Below, one piece after another: positions 16,215-25,571 of a DNA stretch of 64,000 bases (the stretch's first letter is position 1; each line of letters starts with the position of its first letter). Under the pieces are notes generated by a model. That model saw only the letters and a list, made by a program, of their open reading frames with translations. It had not been told where the DNA came from and did not search any database. Location: NCBI RefSeq assembly GCF_003946265.1, contig NZ_RHNO01000005.1, forward strand, positions 85,244-149,243, written 5' to 3'. This stretch comes from Levilactobacillus yonginensis. GTDB lineage: Bacteria > Bacillota > Bacilli > Lactobacillales > Lactobacillaceae. The translations under genes were made by a program, and so were the position numbers.

Positions 16215-16322
16215 CTACGGTTTAGCCGGAAGTCCACGATATGAGCAACGCAAAAAGCACACGTTACATTCGCAACATGCGGCTAAAACCGTTTGAACTT
16301 GGTTGGCGTTGTTAATCATCAT
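16215..16322 (-). CDS. cysteine-rich leader peptide, 35 aa
   Basis: Short reading frame beginning ATG ATG at 16322 after a near-perfect ribosome site (AGGAGGGG, 8-nt spacing). The peptide runs MMINNANQVQTVLAA, then CCECNVCFLRC (five cysteines among residues 16-26), then SYRGLPAKP. The density of Cys codons, the strong ribosome site, and flanking complementary segments followed by a U-tailed hairpin are the hallmarks of ribosome-mediated attenuation. When charged tRNA-Cys is scarce, a ribosome stalled at codons 16-17 would cover the 5' arm (16292-16280) of a stem with 16228-16217. The freed 3' arm could then pair with the terminator's 5' arm. Experimentally untested. Confidence 0.8.
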   Translation of the reverse strand: MMINNANQVQTVLAACCECNVCFLRCSYRGLPAKP

Positions 16323-16372
16323 CGTGGTCTCCCCTCCTTATTTTTAGTAATTAAACGGATTGCACAAGACTA

Positions 16373-16401
16373 AAGTTACCCCATCGCCAGCCGTTTGTCA
16401 A
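16373..16401 (-). promoter_or_regulatory. predicted promoter of the leader-oppA transcript
   Basis: Perfect TTGACA (16401-16396), 17-bp spacer, TAACTT (16378-16373) on minus. The transcript would start near 16366, about 44 nt before the leader peptide ATG. Confidence 0.65.
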
Positions 16402-16484
16402 AGAAAAAAACCGACTCACTAACATCTCCTCTAGGAAAACGGTATACTGGAATTAAGTTTGACTAGTAGAAAGGATTTGAACGT

Positions 16485-18731
16485 ATGGACATCGAACGAA
16501 CGCTTGCTGCACTGACGTTACCAGAGAAGGCCGCTTTGGTTTCTGGAAAGAATAACTGGTACACGGCCGCTGTAAAGCGACTGGGCATTCCTGCCTTGAT
16601 GATGACGGATGGTCCGTCGGGGCTCCGGAAACAAAATCCTGGTTCCGAAGCTGACTTCACGGACTCAATTCAAGCAATTGCCTTTCCCACGGCGGCGCTC
16701 AGCGCTAGTTCGTGGAATGAATCTCTCTTGCAGAAGATGGGAGAACATTTAGGAGAGGAAGCACGTGCTGAACAAGTGAGCCTGTTATTAGGCCCCGGCA
16801 TCAACCTCAAACGCTCCCCTCTAGGTGGTCGTAACTTTGAATACTTCTCAGAAGATCCACTAGTCGCCGGTAAATTAGGTAGCGCCTACGTTAAGGGTGT
16901 TCAATCCCAACATGTCGGTGTGGCCGTTAAACATTTTGCCGCAAACAACCGGGAAAATCAACGGTTTACAGCTTCCAGCGATATGTCGGAACGAACGTTA
17001 CGTGAGCTTTATTTACGGACATTTGAAATTGTCGTCAAGGCGGCACTGCCCGCTACCGTTATGACTTCTTATAACAAAATAAATGGTGTTCTCAATTCTC
17101 AAAACCAACGACTCTTACGGAGTATTCTGCGGGACGAATGGGGCTTTCATGGTGCCGTGATGTCTGATTGGGGAGCAGTCGCCGATCACCCACAAGCCTT
17201 GCGCGCAGGACTGGACTTGGAAATGCCTGGTAAGGGCCAGGCTTCCGTGGATGAAATCATTCGCGCGATTGATACCGGTGAACTAGACGAAGGAACGTTA
17301 AACAAATCCGTCCGTCATTTACTCCATATCATTGATAATTGGTCACCAGCTGAAAAACCAAGTACTTACGACCATGAAGCGCATCACAACTTCGCCCGGA
17401 CCGTTGCCGATGATAGTATCGTTTTGCTCAAGAATCACGCAAATGAATTACCTTTGACACCTGGTCACGAAGGTAAACTTGTCGTAATCGGCGAGTTGGC
17501 TGAGAAACCACGCTATCAGGGTTCTGGTAGCTCACATGTTAACCCAACCAACTTGGTAACGCCGTTAGCAGCGTTGCAAAATAGTGACCTTAAAGCTGAC
17601 TACTATCCTGGGTATCGTTTGGATCAAAGCGAAACTGATGATACTTTAGCACAGACGGCGCTCAACGCAGCCAAAAACGCAGACCACGTCATTGTTTTCG
17701 CGGGTTATCCGGAAAGCGCTGAATCAGAGGGCTTTGATAAAAATTCACTGATGCTGCCTGAAAACCAAGGTGACCTAGTGGGTCAACTGGCTAAGCTCAA
17801 CCCCCACACAACGGTGATTCTTCAAAATGGGTCTGCAGTAGAAATGCCTTGGGTCCACAGCACGGCTGCAGTCGTTGAAACGTACCTAGCCGGTGAATCA
17901 GTCGGTGAATCTACCTGGGATATCATTACCGGTGCGGTAAATCCTTCCGGTCACTTGACGGAAACTTTCCCCCGGCGCTTAACTGATACGCCGATGGCAC
18001 CAACCTTTGGTCAAGATCCTCATCATGAATACTACACAGAAGGTATCTTCATGGGCTACCGTTATTACGATACACATGAAATGCACGTTCTCTTCCCATT
18101 TGGTCATGGACTAAGTTACACTAACTTTGAATACTCTAAGTTAGTCATTGACCAAAACGAACATGGCGCCACCGTCACCTTTGGGATCACCAACACGGGT
18201 GACCGGATTGGCCAGGCTGTGCCACAACTTTACGTTGCCAATCATTCCACGCACAAACCGATGCCTACCAAAGAGTTGCGGGCCTTCACCAAGCTGAGCA
18301 TTGACCCCCACGAAACGAAGTTAGTCACGTTCAAATTAAATCGTCGTGACTTTAGTTGGTGGTGTGAATCCAAGCAACGCTGGGAAGCTGATACCGGTGA
18401 CTACGAAATTATGATTGGTGAATCTTCCCGTGACATCCGGCTTCAAACGAAGTTGACCATGGACTTCAAAAATTCACCAGCACCAATCACCACTGAAACT
18501 TATTTTGCCCAAGTCGTTCAGGAACCACGATTACGCGACCTCTTCCAACGCATCGTTTTGGATTCAGAACAGGATCGCACGAATAACTTCCTAACAATTA
18601 AGGATGACGCTGGTAATCTGGTCTTGATGCAAAACCAGATGTTCCTTAACATGCCGCTCCGTGCAGCCGTTGCATTAGGCGTTCCAGCAAACTTAATTTC
18701 TAGTTTCATTGCCGCTGCAAACGACCATTAG
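16485..18731 (+). CDS. GH3 family beta-glucosidase, cytosolic
   Basis: A 748-residue glycoside hydrolase family 3 enzyme. The (beta/alpha)8 domain contains MMTDGPSGLR (39-48), KHFAANNRE (149-157) and nucleophile Asp228 in VMSDWGAV. The second alpha/beta sandwich domain has the YQGSGSSHVNP and AGYPESAESEGFDK segments, the latter likely contributing the acid/base Glu. A fibronectin type III-like domain follows (about 560-640, PFGHGLSYTNFEY onward). No signal peptide, so it hydrolyses imported or phosphorylation-free beta-glucosides in the cytosol. Single gene, divergent from the oppA leader, with RBS AAAGGA and its own terminator. Exact substrate (gentiobiose, plant glucosides) unknown. Confidence 0.95.
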   Translation: MDIERTLAALTLPEKAALVSGKNNWYTAAVKRLGIPALMMTDGPSGLRKQNPGSEADFTDSIQAIAFPTAALSASSWNESLLQKMGEHLGEEARAEQVSLLLGPGINLKRSPLGGRNFEYFSEDPLVAGKLGSAYVKGVQSQHVGVAVKHFAANNRENQRFTASSDMSERTLRELYLRTFEIVVKAALPATVMTSYNKINGVLNSQNQRLLRSILRDEWGFHGAVMSDWGAVADHPQALRAGLDLEMPGKGQASVDEIIRAIDTGELDEGTLNKSVRHLLHIIDNWSPAEKPSTYDHEAHHNFARTVADDSIVLLKNHANELPLTPGHEGKLVVIGELAEKPRYQGSGSSHVNPTNLVTPLAALQNSDLKADYYPGYRLDQSETDDTLAQTALNAAKNADHVIVFAGYPESAESEGFDKNSLMLPENQGDLVGQLAKLNPHTTVILQNGSAVEMPWVHSTAAVVETYLAGESVGESTWDIITGAVNPSGHLTETFPRRLTDTPMAPTFGQDPHHEYYTEGIFMGYRYYDTHEMHVLFPFGHGLSYTNFEYSKLVIDQNEHGATVTFGITNTGDRIGQAVPQLYVANHSTHKPMPTKELRAFTKLSIDPHETKLVTFKLNRRDFSWWCESKQRWEADTGDYEIMIGESSRDIRLQTKLTMDFKNSPAPITTETYFAQVVQEPRLRDLFQRIVLDSEQDRTNNFLTIKDDAGNLVLMQNQMFLNMPLRAAVALGVPANLISSFIAAANDH

Positions 18732-18736
18732 AACAG

Positions 18737-18774
18737 AAAAGTCACCATTCCCAATTGAGAATGGTGACTTTTTT
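18737..18774. terminator. terminator between GH3 gene and elaA
   Basis: AAAAGTCACCATTC / GAATGGTGACTTTTTTT, 8-nt loop, just after the GH3 stop. The left A run makes it usable on minus for the elaA transcript too. Confidence 0.9.
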
Positions 18775-19219
18775 ATTGCATCGATAATACCATATCAAGA
18801 TGTGGAATACCTGTATCCAAATAGACGTCACTGACTGGTTCAAACCCAAATGACGCATAAAATTCCTGCAGGTAAGCCTGCGCTTGAATCACAATCTGTT
18901 GGGCTCGGAGATAATTCTGCTGGGCAGTCGCAATTGCTGCTGCTACCAGCCTTCGGCCAATTCCCTGCTTACGGGCAAATGGCGCAACCACCACGCGACC
19001 AATTCGGACCTGGCTCCCCTCGTCCATAATTCGGGCGTAGGCGCTCAGCCGCTGTGCTTCATCAAACCGCACCAAATGCTGGGCGGTTAGATCCAAGTCG
19101 TCTACTTCTTGGTACGCACATGCTTGCTCCACCACAAAAACGGTGACCCGCAACTGATAAATCTGAAAAAGCTCGTTCGTCGTGAGCTGATTAAAGTTCT
19201 TCGCTACAAACTCTGTCAT
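18773..19219 (-). CDS. ElaA-type GNAT acetyltransferase
   Basis: A 148-residue GNAT protein. The N-terminal LTTNELFQIYQLRVTVFVVEQACAYQEVDDLD segment is diagnostic of the ElaA subgroup, and VRIGRVVVAPFARKQGIGRRLV holds the acetyl-CoA pyrophosphate loop (about residues 72-93). The C-terminal FYASFGFEPVSDVYLDTGIPHLDM completes the fold. It transfers acetyl from acetyl-CoA to an unknown amine. It lies 8 nt after the choloylglycine hydrolase-family gene and is probably co-transcribed with it. Length is normal. Confidence 0.93.
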   Translation of the reverse strand: MTEFVAKNFNQLTTNELFQIYQLRVTVFVVEQACAYQEVDDLDLTAQHLVRFDEAQRLSAYARIMDEGSQVRIGRVVVAPFARKQGIGRRLVAAAIATAQQNYLRAQQIVIQAQAYLQEFYASFGFEPVSDVYLDTGIPHLDMVLSMQ

Positions 19220-19227
19220 CGGTTCAC

Positions 19228-20211
19228 CTAGTTCAAGTGACTGACGTGTGGTGTGTGATCTAACGGGTATTCAACTGGCGTATCCCAATCGTTCAACATC
19301 TCATCCGTTAACACAACCCGTTGTAGTTCCTGATTATCATACGGTTCCATGTAAAAGGCCCGTTCGTCCAAGCTCATGTATCCACGGTACTGCGTGTAAT
19401 CGCTCTTCCCATCTGCTTTTAGCTTAACACCCTTAGGAATCGTGACCGTGTCCAACAAATGTTGCAGTAAGTTCAACGTCGAAGGAATATCCGCCGTAGG
19501 AATACTGTAATGCTTATTATAAACTGTCCGAACAAACCGTGATGGCGACGTGTAGTCCCCTGGTAACCCTAAGGCCCCAGTTCCTGGCCCTTGCGTCTTC
19601 AAAGGCAGTCCTAAATAATCATGCAAAGGACGTTCCTCAGCTTGCATTGTCCCGTACGTACTTAAATTCTGTAAGTGCCAGCTCAATTGTGGTGCATTGG
19701 CCATGACACCGACTGGATCATCAATCAGATGTAAGTCCTCGCTTGTCGCCTCTAACACAGCTGTATCACCAGTAGGATCACTGAAAATATAGTGTAACGG
19801 TGTCGTTAATCCCAAGAGTGCAACTGGCACATCTAAAATTTGAATTGTTTTGACTAAGTCACGTAACTCAGCAACACTTTTAGCATTGCCCAAAACCCAA
19901 GCTGTCACATCGTGCGGTGCTAAGCCCAGCTTTCCCGCCTTAGCCGTTTCTTCGTATTGCGCATATTGTGGGAAGTAAAGTGCTGCCGCACCAAGACCAA
20001 ACTCATTAACACCATCCACAACGATATAGTGGCTCAAATTACGCCCAGCCCCCACAAAACCGTACTTGGTGGTGAATTCACCGGCATCACCTTGAAATGT
20101 TTGGTGACGCGGCATAAAGATTGGTTGGCCACCTAGTTCAAAGGCAAAGTCCATGGTGCGGGCCAGAAAATGGTCCCCCCGACTATTTTCAAAGGTCAAG
20201 CTAGTACACAT
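19228..20211 (-). CDS. choloylglycine hydrolase-family Ntn amidohydrolase
   Basis: A 327-residue N-terminal-nucleophile hydrolase (bile salt hydrolase / penicillin V acylase family). Starting at the ATG at 20211 gives Met-Cys2, so removal of Met exposes the catalytic cysteine; Arg18 and Asp21 (LARTMDF) then fall exactly where the family requires them, and the VMANAP segment supplies the oxyanion Asn. An ATG three codons upstream would bury Cys2 and is rejected. It may deconjugate bile salts, penicillin V or acyl-homoserine-type amides; specificity cannot be read from sequence. No signal peptide. First gene of a two-gene unit with elaA. Confidence 0.92.
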   Translation of the reverse strand: MCTSLTFENSRGDHFLARTMDFAFELGGQPIFMPRHQTFQGDAGEFTTKYGFVGAGRNLSHYIVVDGVNEFGLGAAALYFPQYAQYEETAKAGKLGLAPHDVTAWVLGNAKSVAELRDLVKTIQILDVPVALLGLTTPLHYIFSDPTGDTAVLEATSEDLHLIDDPVGVMANAPQLSWHLQNLSTYGTMQAEERPLHDYLGLPLKTQGPGTGALGLPGDYTSPSRFVRTVYNKHYSIPTADIPSTLNLLQHLLDTVTIPKGVKLKADGKSDYTQYRGYMSLDERAFYMEPYDNQELQRVVLTDEMLNDWDTPVEYPLDHTPHVSHLN

Positions 20212-20310
20212 CAAAACCATCCCGTTTCTAATTTAGTTATCAGTTATTTTAAACCATCAGCGGAGAATGTGCACGCAAAATCGTTAATTATATAACTATT
20301 TTTCTGTTTG

Positions 20311-20669
20311 ATGGAATATCTCATAACTCCCCATGAAACGTTTGTCTTACCAACATTCCCAGCCAGTGATAATTCCCCAGCAAAGGTAGCTCAGCTTCTA
20401 AAGCGCCATTGAAAAAAGTACCTTTTTGACGGAATCTCGTGGTTTACAGGTGTTTATTCGAAATGAATCGACTATCCTAAGGCTGAAAGGTTCTTCGCCA
20501 ATCCAAATAATTTGGTAACGCTCGTCGTCTTCTCACGGATGGTTACCCAAACACATTAGAAGCTTTTCAAAATTTGACAATTACCAACTACCGACACATC
20601 CTTGTAGGTAAAATCAACTACCCCATCAACTTCTCTTGTTCATCCCTCATTTTCCGGAAGTGGCTTTGA
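20311..20669 (+). pseudogene. decayed protein-coding gene, family unknown
   Basis: The plus strand keeps a protein-like reading frame broken by stops and one frameshift: MEYLITPHETFVLPTFPASD..., KKYLFDGISWFTGVYSK, stop, IDYPKAERFFANPNNLVTLVVFS, then after a +/-1 shift DGYPNTLEAFQNLTITNYRH, ending in FRKWL and a stop at 20667. A proper plus-strand terminator follows at 20694-20724 with no intact gene to serve. The joined product would be about 118 residues. I do not recognise the family; the reading is inferred from continuity of coding character. Confidence 0.5.
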
Positions 20670-20693
20670 ATCGACGTTGAGCTTTTCTGATTT

Positions 20694-20724
20694 AAGTCGT
20701 CAACCAAACGTTGACGACTTTTTT
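20694..20724 (+). terminator. terminator downstream of the decayed gene
   Basis: Perfect 11-bp stem AAGTCGTCAAC / GTTGACGACTT with a 5-nt loop and a T run on the plus strand. It overlaps the sbcC 3' end by 2 nt and may act for that minus-strand gene as well. Confidence 0.8.
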
Positions 20725-23700
20725 AATCTGCTACGTGGTAATGAATCGTGCTCTCACCATTTCCGGTGGCGACAACCTGCAATTGATTAGGAACTTGATC
20801 TCGTAATTCGCTAACGTGACTAATGATGCCAATCATCCGATGTTTACCTTCAATAGTTTCCAACGAATCTAACGCCACCATCAAAGCCTCCTCATCTAGT
20901 GACCCGAAACCTTCATCAATAAAGAGTGCATCAACATCCACACTTCCAGTCGTTTGTTGAATGACCTCACCCAATGCTAATGCCAGTGCCAAAGATGCAA
21001 TGAAACTCTCACCACCAGAAAGTGTGTGCACGCTACGTTGCTCACCAACATGATCATCATAAACGTTGATTTCAAGACCAGAACGTTTCTTAGAACTAGC
21101 TTGCGTCGAATCGATAATAAACTGGTATCGCCCGTTAGTCAGCTGACGCAACCGATGATTTCCAACAGACAGAATCTGCCGCAAATACGTTTGCAAAACG
21201 TATCTTTCCAGACCTAACTTACTATTCGGACCATCCCCATTTACCACACCGGCAAGTTCTGCAAGTTCCTGAGTCGTTTTTAATTCATCGGCTTGACGCG
21301 CTACTTGCTTTTGAATCTGTTGCGCTAACCCAGCGTTATGTTCTTGCTGATTAAGTAGTTGTCGATGTTGATCCTGCAATTCGTCTGCATGATTATTGGC
21401 GCTATGCAACGCCTGCTGAGTTGCAACTTGATCCGGCTCTGGTCGGTCTTTAACTCGCCCTTGTAAATCGTGAACTGTCGTTGTCAACTTTTCCTTTGCC
21501 GTTTCAAAACTTCGTAACTTCAGCCTTTTGGCTGGTAATTCAGCCACCAATGGTATTTGTTCAACGACTCTTTGTTCAGTAACCTGACTATCTTGCTTCT
21601 GCCGTTGCGCAATAACTGCAGCTACTTCAGCCGTGGCTTGCTCCAACCGCAGGGTTTCCTGAGCAACCTCTTGTTTAGCCGTCGCTAACCTCGTTTGACC
21701 GACAGCGAGTGCCTGCTTGGCAGTCTGAACTTGCTCTTCCATCTCTGCCAGCGTTGCTTGATGCTGTTGCAACTGAGCTTGTAATTGCTTATTTTGCTCT
21801 TTGAAGGTTACTAACGTTGGTGCATCTGCTGGCAGTTGCTTTTGCTCCGTGGTCAGCTCGATTGTGACTTTCTCCAACTGGCTCTGGTGTTTCCTCAATT
21901 CAAGTTGGGCCTGCTGCAACGTCTCTTGACCAGCTGTAGCCTCTCGGACTAATACCTCTAGCTGTTCCTGTGCTTGCTTGATTTGAGCTAATTGGGCTTG
22001 AATCTGCGTGCGGGCCTTTTCTTGTGTCGCTTGGCGTTCCACTAGCAGATCAGCTAATTGGGAAATAGGCGTTACCGAAACTTCCATAGCCTGACATAAC
22101 TCAGTGATTGCCTGCTGCTGTTCCCCGGTAAGACTAACAATCTGTTTTTCCTGTGAAGCCAGTTCCGCCCGTAAATGTGCTGCCTGATTTTCTTGCTTGT
22201 CAGCTGCGGCTTGCAATGCTTGGACTTCTGTCTCAGCCACCTCAGTCACGGTCGTCACCCCTGGATGAGGATGCTCAACTGAACCACAGACAGGACAAGG
22301 TGTTCCCGGCGTGAGTTTGGCACTTAGAACGGCAATCTGACTCCGTAAAAATTCTTGATACTTATCCTGAGCCAAATTACGTCGTTGCGCAGCCTCAACC
22401 ATTGCCTTTTCTGCTTGATCCTGCAAGTTATCTCGCTTGGTACTTAGTTGCTTAAGCTGACGATCGGTCTGTTGTATTTGATGCAATTGTCGTTGCCAGG
22501 CATCCAATTGGGCTTCTTTCTGGGTCAAGCGTTTATCTGACTCATAGACTTGTGCCTGCCGATTCACAATTTCTTCTTGTGTATCTTGTGACTTTTGGTT
22601 CTGCTGAACTAATTTTTGGGCATCAGTTTCCGTCTGCCGAGCATTGGCAACCAGTGTCTGCAGCTGCGTCACCTGTTCCGTCAAATCGCTAACCCGTTGA
22701 TAAACTGGCAAAATCTTTTCCTGCTGAGCAATTGCCGTCGTCTCAGTGGTGATTTTTTCCTGTAAGTCTTGGCTGGCCGCTAAGGTATCTTGAGCTGTCT
22801 CAAAGGTTTTAGTCGCGGCCTTCACTTGTTTTTCCGATGAATTTTGCGAATCCTTGCGAGTATGCAACGCTTGTTGCGCACTGGTCTTCTCCGCTAATTG
22901 TGATTGCACAGTTTGAACCCATTCAAGGTCTGCAATTAGAGCCGTTAATTGAGCCATAGCCGGAGCTTGCTCTTGTAACGTTGTCAGTGCCAGCGTCTGT
23001 TCTCGCAGCTGTACGCGATCTTTCAACAGTTGCTTTTCTTGTTCATCCTGTCGTAGTAACTGGTTAACCTGCGTTTTCGTTTCAGCCAACTCTGTGACAA
23101 TCTTTTGATCAGCCGCTTGCATTGCTTGTTGCTGTGTTGTCATTAAGTCAATGACCTCAGCTGTCTGGTGCTTCTCAACCAGCTCAGCTGCGCGATTTTG
23201 TTTATCAGGCTGCCATTTAAGTTCTGACTGTAAACGCTCAAGTTCCTGGGCTGACGCTCGATTAGCCGTTTGATTCTGTTTCAGCTTTAGCTTAAGTTGA
23301 TCCGTCCATCGAGAAAAAATTTCAGTATGAAAGAGCTGTTCGAGAACGGTTGCTTTGTCCTCACTCGGCGCGATTAAAAAACGACGAAATTGTCCCTGCG
23401 GCAGTAAGACAATCTGAGCAAACTGGTCACCATCCATCTGTAACAAATCCTGTAGAAAATCACGAACTGGTGTCGCTTTCGTTATCTGATTGACCTCTTC
23501 CGTCCCCCGATATACCGTCAGAGTGACACTGGCCTTAGCTTCAGTCAGGCCCTCTCCCCGTTGCTTTTTTAGGAGCTGCTGTGGTTCACGAACCAATTCA
23601 TACGTTTTGTCCCGATGAGTAAACGTAAACGTCACTCGGGTCCTATCTTCTGGTGTTGCGAAGTCCGAGCGCATGGACTTCGCTTCCCGATCAACGCCAG

Positions 23701-23866
23701 ATGTCTGGTCAAATAGGGCATAACACATCCCATCAAAGATGGTCGTCTTACCGCTCCCCGTCTTGCCACTAATCAAAAATAACGGCGTTGTAGAAAATTT
23801 AGTGAAATCAACCATCTCATCACGATATGGACCAAAGTATTGTAGATGTAAACTCACTGGGCTCAT
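20723..23866 (-). CDS. sbcC: exonuclease subunit SbcC
   Basis: A 1047-residue SMC-like ATPase of the SbcCD nuclease that processes hairpins and double-strand breaks. Walker A is SGKTGSGKTTIFDGM near residue 32. Two very Gln/Glu-rich coiled-coil arms (about 180-510 and 540-860) flank the zinc hook CPVC around residue 522. The C-terminal lobe has the signature LSGGESFIASLALALALGE, Walker B ALFIDEGFGSLDEE and the D-loop. The start at 23866 overlaps the sbcD stop by 4 nt, the usual sbcD-sbcC order. Coiled-coil length is typical for lactobacilli. Confidence 0.96.
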   Translation of the reverse strand: MSPVSLHLQYFGPYRDEMVDFTKFSTTPLFLISGKTGSGKTTIFDGMCYALFDQTSGVDREAKSMRSDFATPEDRTRVTFTFTHRDKTYELVREPQQLLKKQRGEGLTEAKASVTLTVYRGTEEVNQITKATPVRDFLQDLLQMDGDQFAQIVLLPQGQFRRFLIAPSEDKATVLEQLFHTEIFSRWTDQLKLKLKQNQTANRASAQELERLQSELKWQPDKQNRAAELVEKHQTAEVIDLMTTQQQAMQAADQKIVTELAETKTQVNQLLRQDEQEKQLLKDRVQLREQTLALTTLQEQAPAMAQLTALIADLEWVQTVQSQLAEKTSAQQALHTRKDSQNSSEKQVKAATKTFETAQDTLAASQDLQEKITTETTAIAQQEKILPVYQRVSDLTEQVTQLQTLVANARQTETDAQKLVQQNQKSQDTQEEIVNRQAQVYESDKRLTQKEAQLDAWQRQLHQIQQTDRQLKQLSTKRDNLQDQAEKAMVEAAQRRNLAQDKYQEFLRSQIAVLSAKLTPGTPCPVCGSVEHPHPGVTTVTEVAETEVQALQAAADKQENQAAHLRAELASQEKQIVSLTGEQQQAITELCQAMEVSVTPISQLADLLVERQATQEKARTQIQAQLAQIKQAQEQLEVLVREATAGQETLQQAQLELRKHQSQLEKVTIELTTEQKQLPADAPTLVTFKEQNKQLQAQLQQHQATLAEMEEQVQTAKQALAVGQTRLATAKQEVAQETLRLEQATAEVAAVIAQRQKQDSQVTEQRVVEQIPLVAELPAKRLKLRSFETAKEKLTTTVHDLQGRVKDRPEPDQVATQQALHSANNHADELQDQHRQLLNQQEHNAGLAQQIQKQVARQADELKTTQELAELAGVVNGDGPNSKLGLERYVLQTYLRQILSVGNHRLRQLTNGRYQFIIDSTQASSKKRSGLEINVYDDHVGEQRSVHTLSGGESFIASLALALALGEVIQQTTGSVDVDALFIDEGFGSLDEEALMVALDSLETIEGKHRMIGIISHVSELRDQVPNQLQVVATGNGESTIHYHVAD

Positions 23867-24996
23867 TCTTTATCCTCCTTTTCAGCTGCTTGTAGGGTCT
23901 CCTTCGCCCATTTTTGTTGCGTCGCTTGCATCGGATGTTGTGTTACTTGTTCAAAAAACTCAGTCATCAGTTGTAGTGGATCACGTTGTACTTGCTGAAT
24001 ATCCAACTCATCTGGTGTAACCGTCAGCTGATTGATGCGTTGTAACTCAATCACTCTGGGAAAACGGGTCTTTAAGCGTTGCATCACATTCGGAATTGGC
24101 GTCGTGTCCGTCAGCTCAATCGCAATAAAATCTTCTGATTGGACGTCATAATCCTGTTCCGGATTCATTAAATGCTCGAAACTATCCGTTAATACGACTA
24201 AATCATGCCAGGGTTTTAGTGGTTTAAAGATCACCGTAACCGGCGTCGTATCCGTGTCGACAATCCAAACACCTTTAGTATCTTCAGACTCACTAGTCGA
24301 AAACTTTAAGGGGGAGCCACTATATTTCACCGTTGGTTCATTTTGCAGGGCTTCTTTTCGATGCAAATGACCCAGGGCAACGTAATCAAATGGTGCCAGT
24401 AAATCTACTGGTACGGCGTTTAACCCTCCCACCTGGACGGCCGTTTCAGAATCACTATGCTGACTACCGGCTGCAAAAAAATGCGCAACCAGGACATGAT
24501 GGTATCCCGACTGAAACTTCTCCTGCATAGCTGCTACTAAACGTTCCATTGCTTGATTGACTGTTTTAATTTGATCATCTTGAAAAAATTGACGAGCCTG
24601 AAAGGGTTCAAAATACGGTAGCAAAAAGAACTGTGTGTCACCAATCGTTATTGGCTCAAGAGCGCTCGCCAAAGTTGTCCGCAAATAAAATTCTGTACTC
24701 GTAAACCATTGCTGCCCATAACCCAAACGTACACCAGAATCATGATTTCCGCTGATGGCCAACAAAGGAAATTTTTCTTGTCGATTAAGGTCAACTAACA
24801 TGTCATCTAACGTCGCGACTGCCGCTTCGCTCGGCAAGGCTCGGTCATAGAGGTCCCCAGCAACAACGACGGCATCTACTTTTTCAGCCTTAGCAATCGC
24901 CTTGATTTGTTGATAGGCGTCACGTTGTTCTGGTAATAAATCGTAGCCGTTTAATTTCTTTCCAATATGCCAATCTGCTGTATGTAAAAACCGCAT
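23863..24996 (-). CDS. sbcD: exonuclease subunit SbcD
   Basis: A 377-residue Mre11-type nuclease. Metallophosphoesterase motifs in order: LHTADWHIGK (Asp8, His10), VVVAGDLYDRA, LAISGNHDSG, VLVAHFFAAGS and ALGHLHRKE, which together form the two-Mn active site. A C-terminal capping domain follows from about residue 270. It pairs with SbcC to cut DNA hairpins and clear protein-blocked ends. It lies 14 nt after the tag gene, so tag-sbcD-sbcC may form one DNA-repair transcript. Confidence 0.96.
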   Translation of the reverse strand: MRFLHTADWHIGKKLNGYDLLPEQRDAYQQIKAIAKAEKVDAVVVAGDLYDRALPSEAAVATLDDMLVDLNRQEKFPLLAISGNHDSGVRLGYGQQWFTSTEFYLRTTLASALEPITIGDTQFFLLPYFEPFQARQFFQDDQIKTVNQAMERLVAAMQEKFQSGYHHVLVAHFFAAGSQHSDSETAVQVGGLNAVPVDLLAPFDYVALGHLHRKEALQNEPTVKYSGSPLKFSTSESEDTKGVWIVDTDTTPVTVIFKPLKPWHDLVVLTDSFEHLMNPEQDYDVQSEDFIAIELTDTTPIPNVMQRLKTRFPRVIELQRINQLTVTPDELDIQQVQRDPLQLMTEFFEQVTQHPMQATQQKWAKETLQAAEKEDKE

Positions 24997-25010
24997 GTCT
25001 GGTCCTCCCC

Positions 25011-25571
25011 TTACTGATTCTCCGGTGCCCAGTCACAACTGAGCAAATGATCATTAACTAAGCCTGCTGCTTGTAAAAATGAATACACCGTCGTTGGCCC
25101 CACAAATTTAAACCCCAGCTTTTTCATCTCTCTTGAAATTTGTTGGGCCAGATCCGTCGTTGCGGGCATGTCTGCAGTGGTAGTTACAGCATGACGAATC
25201 GGCTGGCCACCCACGAACTGCCATAACCAACTTGAAAAATCGACCGGTGCCGACCACTCGTGAATCACGCGCGCATTGTTGACCGTAGCTTCTAGCTTGC
25301 GGCGATTTCGGATGATCCGTGAATCAGTCATCAGCTGATCAACGTCCGCTGACGTCATTGCCGCCACCTGTTCAATTTTGAATTCATGAAAATCTTGTTG
25401 GAAGGCAGCGCGTTTATTAATCACCGTTTGCCAACTCAGCCCTGCCTGATAAGTTTCCAAACATAACAGCTCAAATAGCTTCTGCTGATTGTGTTCTGGC
25501 CGACACCATTCCTCATCATGATACTGTTGCATTGCAGGCGAAGAATTCGCCCAGTCACATCGTTTAGCCAT
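25011..25571 (-). CDS. tag: DNA-3-methyladenine glycosylase I
   Basis: A 186-residue base-excision enzyme removing 3-methyladenine. The full set of Tag features is present: MAKRCDWA with the N-terminal zinc Cys, QQYHDEEWCRP, LFELLCLETYQAGLSWQT with the catalytic Glu, IRNRRKLEATVNNAR, GFKFVGPTTVYSFLQAAGLVNDH and the closing His/Cys zinc ligands (NDHLLSC). Start at 25571 follows GGAGG by 7 nt; a longer upstream frame has no ribosome site. Contrast with the altered paralog at 13746-14294. Confidence 0.95.
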   Translation of the reverse strand: MAKRCDWANSSPAMQQYHDEEWCRPEHNQQKLFELLCLETYQAGLSWQTVINKRAAFQQDFHEFKIEQVAAMTSADVDQLMTDSRIIRNRRKLEATVNNARVIHEWSAPVDFSSWLWQFVGGQPIRHAVTTTADMPATTDLAQQISREMKKLGFKFVGPTTVYSFLQAAGLVNDHLLSCDWAPENQ

